Part shown: positions 44,380 to 56,300 of the stretch, one piece after another
Numbering within the stretch: position 1 is the stretch's first letter
How the letters are laid out: the number at the start of each line of letters is the position of its first letter
NCBI GenBank assembly: GCA_003586115.2
Contig: QVOM02000091.1
Coordinates: 1,935,731-1,999,730 of the forward strand
Source of the DNA: Salvator merianae
Lineage: Eukaryota; Chordata; Lepidosauria; Squamata; Teiidae
Direction: 5' to 3'
DNA: 64,000 nucleotides
Notes under the pieces: model-generated
Databases searched by the model: none
The model's input: only the letters and a program-made list of their open reading frames with translations
What the model was told of the DNA's origin: nothing
Position numbers and translations under genes: made by a program

Positions 44380-47300
44380 GTTTGTGGGAACATTTTCTTT
44401 TCCTTCTTAACAGAGAGACTCTCTGAACGGCATGGGGAAATACTGGCATTTCCTCATAGTGGCACAAAAGTGGCCACCGGATTGACCCAGGGAAATGACG
44501 AGGCTTCGTATAGGTGCAGAAGGCCTCAGGGCGCCTGGTGCAGATTCATGCAAGCACAACATGGTTCTGTCCATGAAGGCAGCAGTAATGGAAACCACTG
44601 CATGGACAACAATGCAGGAGAGTTCCCTGCTCAGTTTCCACAGGGCTCACATGTGCATTACTTGACTCTAGTAGCCCCCCATACTATGGAATAGTCTACC
44701 CTTTGCAGTGCACTGCCAGGCACCTTCACTTCACATGTTCAGGAGATCAGTGAAGATGCATCTATTCATCCTTGCCTTCAGCTGGGGAAACAGCTTCCCC
44801 TCCCCACTTTCGGTACTGTTATTGCTTTCAGTGGATTGATTTTATATTTTGTTTTTATTGCTGTAACCTGCCCTGAGGCCTTCCAGAATAGGGCAGGATA
44901 AAAATGCAAAAAATAAAATAAATAAATAGGCACCATAGGGAGACCAGAATTGTTGCATGAAGCACGCAACATGGTTTGATCATGTTGAACAGAGGTTCAA
45001 CACAAGCTTACCAGGTCCCTTTATTTTCCTTTTATACATCATTTGTCCTGTATTTTCCTAAACTCAGGGAATTCCAAGAAATAACTTCGTGCATTCCTAG
45101 TATTTCAGTGTATGAAGTCATGTATTGTGTAGGTTATTATAAGATAATCTGATTAATATATTTGTATATTTGATTTTTTTTTTTAATTCTGTGTTCTTTT
45201 TATGATTACTGCCTTTTTGTTCTGTTCTGGGCTACTCTGGGCAGTTTTTTTTCTGCAAAGATACTACACAAATACAATAAAATCTTTCTTGCTACTTTTC
45301 TGTGCTTTCCCAGAGTCAAAACGCTACCTTAAGTCCATCTTTTCTCTCAGGTTTTTGCCGCAGTCCTCCAGTTATGATAGCTGGAGGCCGGGTGTTCGTG
45401 ATCCCTTGTATCCAGCAGATCCAGAGGTGAGTCTTTGTGGGACTAAACCATTAGAAAGTTTGTGGCAGTTTCAGCTAAGATAGCATAAGAGGAACATTTT
45501 TGTTTCTAGAACTTGAGATTAGCTTAAGAGGCCCTTTTCTGGATGGGACTGATAGATGATTACAAGAGAGAGCACCTTTTCTAAGACAACCCCCCCATGG
45601 GAAATTCTTTGCAGATGAGACTTATCTGATAAACAGCATTGGGTCTAGAAGAAGAAGAAGAAGAAGAACTTGGTTTTTATACCCCGCTTTTCTCGGCCGA
45701 AGCTGACTCAAAGCGGCTTACAAGGTTATTTTTTGCCCGAAGGCTTACATCTGTCTATCTTCCGCATTACACAATGTGATGCTCCCTATTTATCTACTTG
45801 CAATTACTTGCTTTCGAACAGCTAGGTTGCCTGGAGCTAGAGGCCAGTAGAGGGCGCTCATCCCCTCTACACGGCAGACAGAACTCCTTTAACTCCGATC
45901 CTCCTATTGAAAGATCAGTGCCTTAGCCTTCTGCGCCACCGTAGTAGCCATTGGTAGTACTGAAGCTGAAGCTCAAGTACTTTGGCCATATAATGAGAAG
46001 ACAAGACTCGTTGGAAAAAGACCCTGATGCTGGGAACGGTTGAAGGCCAAAGGAGAAGGGGGTGGCAGAGGAGGAGATGGATAGATAGTGCCATGGAAGC
46101 AATGAACATGAGCTTGGGCAGACTTCAGGAGGCAGTAGGGCCTGGCATGCTATGGTCTGTGGAATCACAAAGAGTTGGACACAACTGAACTAGTGAACAA
46201 CAAGCCAATGGTAGCCCTAGCTTCTGTGAATTGCTCCCAGTCCTCTAAAAATCATTCTGGATTGGTCAACACTTACTATGTCGCGTGACAGCCAGCTCCA
46301 GTTTATGCAGCATGTCCCCAGGGGACGGATTGCGTAGGAGCTCAGAACTTGCCTTTGATGCCAGCCAGGCTTTGGTGCCTTGTAGAAGAAAGTCCAGTTC
46401 GCTGACATCAAAACCTAGCAGCCAATCACTGCTTAACCCTCCCCCATGCCACACCTTCACCTCCAAAGATAGTAGACTAATGTACCCTGAGTTCCACTCC
46501 AACTTCCCTTCAGTTCTGCTACAGTTCTGGCACCTGGAGTAGTTATCTAGCATCTATAAGATACTGCGCAGGGCAGAGATGACTTCTCTGTATGAAGGGC
46601 ACCGCCTTGAGCCCCAGGGACAAGGAACAATGGGACGTGTTGGCCAGCAACATCTAGAAGATCATTGCTTAGGCTGCATCCAGACATTGCTTACTTATTC
46701 CACTATATTTGGATATTCCAGAATAAAACCTGGATATTCTGGAATATCCAGGTTTTATTCTGGGATATCCAAATATAGTGGAATAAATAACAACAACAAC
46801 AACAACAATCTTGCTAAAAGGAAGAACAAAAAAACATACAACTGAAAGACAAACAAAACAAGCAAGATATATATAAAAAATGGAATGCTGCCCATAAAAT
46901 CAACATCCCATTCTCACCAGGTGCTTCACATCTCCACAGCTACATATCTAAATGATTCACTCTGGTGAATCAAAAAGGAAAGTAACATCTGTACTGTATA
47001 AATAAGTAACATCTGGATGCAGCCTTAGTTACCACTGATTTGTCTGCTAATCCAATTAGATAGGGTGACACCTTGCTTTGCGTTTACTCAGATGGTTCTT
47101 TTTCTTAACTGGGGCCTGTTACATAAAAATCAATGACTGAATCAGTTTTAGGAGGTGGAAATCTTCAGCTTTAAACATAGGGAGAGGGCAGTAATGGAAA
47201 TTTAGAGCCTCCTAAGAAATAGCTGCCTACAGCTGTTGCAGAAAATGTTAATCATGCTAGAGCTGAGAAGGAATTAATACAGAAGCCTTTCAGCTGGGCT

Positions 47301-50300
47301 GAGAACTAGGTCAGGATGTGTTCTCAATGTGCAATTGTGGAAGTACGAGAAAAGGCCAGTGAAGGAGTTATGTTAGTCCAAGGTTGATTTGTGTATTTAT
47401 AAATCTAATATTGTTCGGTACCACTCAGTCATGGCCGACACCTGGTTAACTACATGGGCATTGCCATGGCAGCTCTATGCAGTTTTCTTGGCAGAGATAC
47501 AGACGTGGTTTCCCATTGCCTACTTCCAGGGAGAGACTGGGGATCAAACCAGCAACCTCTGCTTTCCAGGCTGCTTCCACTACCACTGAGCTACAGGCCC
47601 TCCCTGTAAATCTAATACCCTTTTTCAAAGAAACCCCAAGACCTGTAGAACATGTTATATAATAAAACTGTAGTCCAGTAGCTGTATTATTGTTGTTGTC
47701 ATTTTAAGTAAGCTCCTACCAGTATGTCCAGTGATCAACAAGGATTTGTCAGCTAGCAATCTTTCTTGTCCTTTGTACACAAAACCATGGAGAGAGATCA
47801 TCCGGAGCTGGGCTGTCAGATAATCAGCCAAACTGATTATCCTAGGCATACAACAAGCCCCCACAAAGCCAAGTATATCTGATATTTGGCAGATTCGGAT
47901 TCCAGAAGGTCTTCAGTATGCTGATGACCCACAGTTCGACTACCCCTCTGTGTCATCAGATGCCAGGGAGGCAGTAGATGTCTTGAACCAGGGTTGGAGG
48001 GCTGTGATTGGCTGGATCTGGGTGAACAAGCTGAAGTTGAACCCAGATAAAATGGAGGTCCTGTTTGCCAGGAGGAAGGCTGATCAGGAACTGGGGACTC
48101 AGGCCTGTTCTGAATGAGATGGACATTTGAAAGAACAGGCTCGCAGTCGGGGTTCTCCTAGACCCAGCTTTGTTCCTGATTTCCCGAGCCCTGCCCTTCC
48201 CTACTCCTGAGTGTGGTTGTTTTTCAGTAAAGCTGTTCTACTAATTCTTTAATGTTGTTTTAGTTGTGTTTTTACAAGCGTTTTTAGGAAATTTTGTATT
48301 ACCATAATACATGAGGAGGTTGTATTTACCTTTTGCTGTGAGCTACCTTGAGACCTTTTGGAAATGGTGTATATAGATAAATAAAGTAAATAGAACAGAG
48401 GTGGCTACATTAGAGGCTTGTAGATGTTGCTGAATTATAACTTCTCCAGCCCTAGTCCCCATTTCCAGTGTTAAAAAACAGCAAGTGCTGTAATTAAATA
48501 GCATCTTGGAGGCCGCTATAACTAAAAGATACAAAATATTTTGTCTTTTACATAAGAACATAACAGGAGGCCTGCTGGATCAGGTCACTTCTAGTTCAGC
48601 TTCCTGTCTCACACAGTGGCCCACCAATTGCTTCTGGGCATTCTCAAGCAGAATATAAAGGCAAAACCTTCATCTGCTCTTGACTCCCTGCAAACGACCT
48701 TTAGAAGCATCCTGCCTGTCTCTCCACCCTGGAGGCAGCACCTAGGCATCCATTCTAGTAGCCATTGATACACCTGTCCTCTACTAATTTGTCGAACCCT
48801 TTTTTAAAGCAATCCAGGTTGGATGGTGTCACCACTTCTTCTGGTAGTAGATTCCATAGGCTGCTCACCTTCTCAATGAAAATTTATTTCTCCTTATCGG
48901 TCCTAATTCTGACCATCAGCTTCGTAGAGTGCACCCTGGTTTTAGTGTAATGCAATAGGGAAAATAATTTTTCTCTATCCACCTTTACCTTACCATGTAT
49001 GATTTTATATACTTCAGTCAGTCCACCTCTTAAATGCTGTCTTTCGAAGCCAAAGAGGCCTAGACATCACAGCCTGATTTAGTTTGCTTGACAAATATGA
49101 TTAGTAAGTTTTCTTTCTCATTACTGCTCCCTTATGGCAGAGGATTTCAGAATTCATCTGTGCTGAGCTTGGAGGGATAAAACTATATTGTTTTTCTTAA
49201 GATCCTGCATGAACTGTACAATACAGATGGTTCCCTCAAAAACAAACCACTCTTGCTATCAATCCTTACCTCAACTCCTAGCACAAGGTGTTCCACTTCC
49301 TCCAGGTTCCTGAAATGAAAAAAAGTGTAAATAGGCCATTAAACCAAATTGAAGATATTCTAATAAAGAAATACATTACCACAAAAGGCATGGTAAAAGG
49401 AATATATCTTTGCCTACAGTCATATGGGGATAGAGCTTCGAGGGAGTATATGGAAAACAGATCTACAAAATTCTTTAACGAATCAGGACTGGCAATACTT
49501 AATTACTCTAAAGCATTCCACTATACTCACTGATCTCCAAGAAATTCAACTCAAACTTTTACATAGGTAGTATCAAACACCTATTCAAAACACTCATATT
49601 ATTATACAAACCTGATCAGCCTGTTGGCACTGTGCAGAGGATAGAGGGACTTATCTCCATACGTGGTGGGATTGCCCCATAATTCAACAATTCTGGACAG
49701 AAACTTTATAAGAAAACTATATTGTTTTTCTTTAGTTCAAATCATCATTTTCTGCCAGGGAGCTCCTCCCTTTCCCCAGCCACCCTGTTAGGTGAGGGGA
49801 AAGTTGAACTGTGAGATAATGCCTAGCCAAACATTGCCTAGTCAGCTACATGGCAAAGCGAATATTCAAAAACTGGTTCATAGGTGGCCACAGAGAAGGA
49901 ATGAGGTTGGAAGCCTTACTGTGGTCTCCCCAAGCTGTGCTTTAATCTGACTGCGTCAAAATGTGATTTGTGGAGATCAAAGGAAGGCTTCCTGTTGGAG
50001 CACTAATCTTTCTTCATAGTCCTGTGTTCCTGATAAAGGCCACTGCTGCGTGCCTGTCTCTGACCCTCAGTCTGATTTTGTGAAGTACGTTAAGGCTCAT
50101 TTCACATGTCACAAAAGCAGCAGCTCAAAAATGCCACAGAGGGGATAGCATCTGGCTCTTGTGTCCTCATACCATCTCTAATCCACCTTTTCTAGCCTAG
50201 AATGTTCACTGTGGGGGGAGGGGCACACTGGCCTACCAATGTTCCCCCTACGCAGCATCTCTCAGGCAGACAAGAGGAAAATGCAGGATCTTGTCTGGAT

Positions 50301-53300
50301 CTCGTGATTACGTCTCGTCATCCCTGTCGGTGTGTTTGCTCCCACAATGGCGAGGAGCTACTTCGGTATTCCAATGGTGCAAAATACCCAGGAGCATGCA
50401 GTCGCTGGCCCAGCTCATGTGCAGCGGCCATTTTCAGAGAGAATTTTCCTCAAGGCCCATGTCAGAAAGCAAGTGGCCAGACAAGGAAAGTCATATCGTT
50501 ATTCTGGGATAAATCCCGGTGGAGAGTTAATTTCCTGGAATAGCAATACCGTGCAATATCACCCCAATATCCCAGGATTATGTTGGGATTGCCATAGAAT
50601 ATGTGTGGCAATCCCAACATAGCCCCAGGATATCCCACGTATTAGGTCCTGTCTGGACAGGGCCTATACCACCTCAGATGTGCTTTTTTTAATTGTTCCA
50701 TGAAAAGTGGGAAGAGACAGACTGGCCTGTGAACAATCCCACCTGCAAACTGTGTATTGGCCTCCTCGGGGCGCTGTTTTTTAACTGCATGTGAATTCAG
50801 GCTGAAGTGGCCTTATATATGTATGCCAAGGCTTCTCTTCAGCATAATTGGCAACCTGTAACTCTTCATATGTAGCTGCGTGGTATTTCCACTAGTCTTT
50901 CAAGCAAGATTTTAAAATATTGATCCTTTCGGACTGGGATGTACTGAAATGATTGTCTGCTTCTAGATTGTCATCGTGAATGCAGTCACGTCACAGCTGT
51001 CACGTAGCATAGTTGGTCATACTTATATTCTCCTAACTTCTTCCTGTATGAGTGTTTATTTTCTCTGGAACTGCCAGTCTTGAGTGATCTACATAATATG
51101 AAATCTGGTTTTGATTTGTGTGTATTTAGATATATTTTCTTGTTTGTTATTGCTTTGTTGCACATGCTTCACTAGTAAAATGAAAAGAAGCTGGCCGACA
51201 TTTGCTCTGATTCTGTACACTACCAGCTTCTGCATTAGAAGAATCTTATCACTTTACTTTGAAAACAGGAAACATGTTTCTCCCTACCAAACGATATTTG
51301 AAGTTCACATTAACTGTCATGTGCTGTGCAGCATCAGGAAGTTAGAGCTCTCCAGCTTAGATTTTACAAGATATTGTGCAAGGATGATTCTTGAAATCTA
51401 CAAGGCACTAAGCTAAGACTACATTTCGGTTTCCTGGCGGATGTTTCTAGGGCCCTTTCTGCAGTAGGCCTTAATCCAGATTATATCCCACAAATAGGAA
51501 CCTGCCACCTGCATGCTAGTGCAGACTACAGCAGGCCTACCGGGGCCTGCCATAGTCTGCACTAGAATGCAGATGGCAGGCCCCTATACCAGGATATAAT
51601 TCAGAATAAGGCCGAGTGCAGAAACAGCCTAGAAAAGACTGCAGAAACAATAGGAAGGAATCTAATTAGTCCAGATTTGAACAGACCAGTGGATCCATGG
51701 TTCCTTGTTAGAGGTATCTACCCCAAAGAAACATTAATAGAAGTGAGATCCCGGCTCCTATTTGGAGAAATGCTGAATGAATTTTTAATATCTTGCTCAT
51801 AGGCAGGTAGGATCTTTTCTTCATTCATGATATCCTGTTCCCCTCAGGATCTCATTGAATACCCTGACACTGAATGTGAAGAGTGAGAAGGTGTACACCC
51901 GGCATGGAGTTCCCATCTCAGTCACTGGTATTGCTCAGGTAAGAATTCCCACCATGACACAGAAGATCACCCACAAATAGTTTAGAAGTTCCCTAGCAGT
52001 TTGGGGTGGGGGCAGAGTGTTTCACAGTCCTCATCAGTAAACCAAGCCATGCAGTGATGATCATGCTGTATATCAGCAGTCTGCAGGCTGGAAGTGAAAA
52101 TAAGGTGGAATCTTTCTTCCTCTCTTCCCATGTTGGTTTTGCCTCCTTTCCACCCTGATGAAATATCGCCAGGTGAATATATTTTATCTTCCCGTTCCCC
52201 TACATGATTTTACTGCCTTCACTTCCATTTCTAAAATTACTTCAGCTCTTCCCTTTCTCTCAACTGTGTTTTCAGAGTGGTGCTTGGCTTTAAGGAGGTG
52301 CACACAGAAGGCTTTTTGGCTCTAACTGAGAGCAAAGATCAAGGTCTGTTGCTATAGCAACAGCTCTAACAATGGTTGTCTGGGGAACAAGGGAAGTTCT
52401 TAAAGCAGAAACTAGTTTGTTTTCATTTGTTTTAATTTTTTATACCTTATATCATCACATCTCATTTATACATCTTGTGATATTTCTTCTTGTATATATT
52501 ATAACATTCCCTCCCTACAGCGCAATTTTTTAACCTCAAATTTCATTCTGAATCAGGGGTAACAAAACATCTAACCCTTTATTATTTCATTCCCTATTTC
52601 TTTGTTTAACATATTCCAACACTGATGTCCAGTTAATTTTCTTTCTCCCTTTTTGTCCACTGTATAATCTCTTACATTCATTTAAAAAAATCACATTTCA
52701 TGCAATCCATTATGTAATAAATCCAGTTCTGCAGAGTCCGTTTGGTTCTTCCATCTCCAGATAATCACTGATTGAAACTGCCACTGTCAGCATCTCAGTT
52801 AATTTATTATCCTCAGGCCTTGTACTTATTCCTTCTGCCCATGCCAATATTCATTTTTCTTTACTTCATTTTACTTTATAATTGGTCGCCCTTTATATTT
52901 CCATTTTTAGCTCATTCCAGAAATCCTTTACTGTTTCACATTCCCACCAGAGGAGTATATATACCCCCTTCTTTTCCCATAATGCCAACACCTAGGGCTA
53001 ACTGACTGATTTATATGAGTGAAGTGGCATGGTGTTTCATTTAAAGCTGAAACTTGTTCAGCCCCACAGTTTCCTAAAATGGCCATTGGACGTCAGTAGG
53101 AAAGTTAAGGAAGGTTCTTTTTTCTCAGCTGCCACATTTTTTTTTTCTGTCTCCAATGCAGGTGAAGATCCAGGGACAGAATAAGGAGATGCTGGCAGCT
53201 GCCTGTCAGATGTTCCTGGGCAAATCAGAGGCTGAGATTGCCCAAATTGCCTTGGAAACATTGGAGGGGCATCAGAGGGCTATCATGGCCCATATGACAG

Positions 53301-56300
53301 TAGAGGTGAGACTGCCTTTGTGTGTGCATCCCCTATTGCAGTGGTCCCCAACCTTTTTTGCACCAGGGACCGGCTTCAAGCAAGACCATTTTTTTGTGGC
53401 CCAGCAGGGTGGGATGGGGGTGGGGCAGGGGCGGGGCTTTGGTCATGTTTAGTGCTGGTCTGCGGCGGTGGTGCAGACCAGCAAAAAAACCCCAATGGCC
53501 CGGTCCTGGTCCACGGACCGGTGGTTGGGGACCCCTGCCCTGTTGGAAGGGAGGAACTTTATACACTGTGTATTCATGTGCTATTCTGGCTGGTACTGCA
53601 GGGAAGGGTTTTGTATCATACTTCAATAAAAGCTTTGATGCTCTTATTCCAACAAGTAGACTTTTCCAGCTTGTTTCTTTCTAAATATTTTAGATTGTAA
53701 CTCCCATCAAACCCAATCAGGGCTGCCCTCTGGGGCAGATAGGAGCTGTAATTCAGAATATTTGAACAGCATCAAGTGGGCAACAAGCACTATAAGAATG
53801 CTGCATTAGTATAACAGAAGAGGTGGTGACAGCACAACCAGCCTTGATAGCTTTAAGAAAGGGTTAGACAAATTCATGGAGGACAGGTGTATCAATGGCT
53901 ACTAGAATGGATGCTTAAGTACTCCCTCAAGGTTAGAGAGACAGGCAGGATGCCTCTGAAGGCCATTTGCAGGGAGTCAAGAGAGGTGAAGGTTTTGCCT
54001 TTGTCTTCTGCTTGAGAAGCCCAGAAGCAATTGGTGGGCCACTGTGTGAGATGGGGTGCTGGACTAAATGGGCTATGACCTGATCCAGCAGGGCTCCTCT
54101 TACATTCTTATGTTCTAATAGTGTTCAGCTAAGGCAGTTTGGATGCTGACAACTGGAGTATCTCCACTTTTGTTCCTCCTCTTAACATACTGTGCCTCTG
54201 CTTATCCTGCAGGAGATATACAAAGACCGACAAAAGTTCTCAGAGCAGGTCTTCAAAGTTGCCTCTTCTGATCTGGTCAACATGGGGATCAGTGTGGTCA
54301 GCTACACCCTCAAAGACATCCACGATGACCAGGTACTGATGTAAGAAGCAGCCATGGACTGAAACGGTCAGTCTGCAGAATATTTTTGAAACCAGAATAG
54401 TTTAACAGTGGCAACAACATTTATTTAATTGTTTGTATTTTCATCCTGTTCTATACCCAAAGGTCTCAGGGCGAGTCACAATAGTAAAAACAAATTTAAA
54501 AAGAGCCCACTAAAAATAATAACAGAGACTGAAAGTAAGAGGGGAAACTGTTTCCTCAGCCAAAGGCTAGAGTCAATAGATATGTCTTTAATAGTCTTCT
54601 AAATGTATATAACATAGGTGCCTGGTACACTTCAAGGGGGAGACTGTCCCATAGTCTTTCTCAGCTACCACTGAGAAAGTGCTATGCAGAATACACACCC
54701 CTTTAGCTACTGGAGGTTGTGGTACAATCAGGAGGGCCTCACCTACAGATCTTAAGACACAGGCAGGTCTATATGACAGCAAGCATTTCTTTAGATACCT
54801 GGGGACCAAGCCATTTGGGGCCTTATAGATCAAAACAGCTTTCTCTTCCCTCTTAAACTGTAAGGTTGATTTGAAGCAAGGACTGTGGGCTTAGTCAACC
54901 AGGAGTGGGTTTTTTCTTTTTCTTTTTTTAGAGAAAAGATTGTGTGCTCAGTTCTGGGACTCAAGAATTCTGAGTCTAAGAATTTATCTCAATTCTTTTG
55001 CACCTGGATCCAGTTGGGGATTTATGGGCTTGCAGAAGATATAAGAATAAAATTTGTAGCCTGTATTATAGCTGCTGTGACTAAGAATCTGATTTTCATT
55101 TCCCACTGTGCCAACAGTGTCAAGGTTTCATATGGAAGCAGCATACAAATATTTTAAATAATAAATAAATTCCAAGGCATGCCGTGTCAGACTGGTTGCT
55201 GCTGCCGGAGGCTGCTTGTTTATTATGGCAATTAGAATACTGGGCTGAACCTGAGAGTCCCTAGGTATAGAGGTATGTCAAACTGCAGTTTGTAACCTTC
55301 TAAAGTGGAGAAGCATCGTAAGAACCTCCACTGTGCAAATCTGTGGCTTTGCCCTGTCCAGGCTTGAGAGAGCCTAAGGAAATGCCAGGAGTACCAGGAT
55401 CTCTGTGGACAGTGTGGTGCCACCATCACAGGTGCCACATGACCCTGGCCCCTTCCAGTTTCATGGCCAGCTGGGAGACAGAACCCAGAAGGAGGGAGAA
55501 CTGGTGAACAGTGATTTCAAATTTTGGCTTACACAATTGTTACCTGCACCCTCCCTTCCCTTCTTCTTGTAGACACCTGGACTTGTAGAGCAAAGATTCT
55601 TACAATTCCACTTCTCCCCTGGTTTGGGCAGTTCGATTGTTACGAGCTGCAGTTCGACACATCTCTGTGCCATCTCATAGGAGCTTGCTGGGTGCCTTTG
55701 AACCAGACACTGCCTGACCTCCTTCACAGGTCTGCTGTGATGATTAGATGGAGGAGAGGAAAGTAATGCTTGTCCCCTTGAGTCATAGAATCATAGAGTT
55801 GGAAGGGACCTCCAAGGTCATCGAGTCCAACCCCCTGCTCAATGCAGGATTCACTAAAGCATCCCAGACAGATATCTGTCCAGCCTTTCCTTGAAGACCT
55901 CCAGCGAAGGAGAGCCCACCACCTCCTGTGGCAACCTGTCCCAGTGACTGATTGCCCTTACGGTCAGAAAGTTTTTCCTAATATCTAGCCTGTATCTACT
56001 CCCTTGAATTTTCATCCCATTGTTTCTAGTCCTTCCTTCTTGTGCAACTGAGAATAGGGCCAATCCTTCTGCACTGTGACAGCCCTTCAGATACTTGAAA
56101 ACAGCTATCATGTCTCCCCTCAGTCTTCTCTTCTGCAGGCTAAACATTCCTAGGTCCTTTAACCATTCCTCGTAGGACATGAGTCCTTCGAATGAAAGTT
56201 AGTATACAAAGGCAAAATACAATACGGTAGAACAGAGGGCAGCATCGTTAAGACTGGGTTGAGGATCCATTCACAGGAGACTAATGGTAAACTCATTGTC

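Noticed and set aside
44266..44694. 142-codon frame covering the FLOT1 start exon in another frame
   Set aside because: A shadow across the exon and intron; the real frame is fixed by the flotillin sequence and splice sites.
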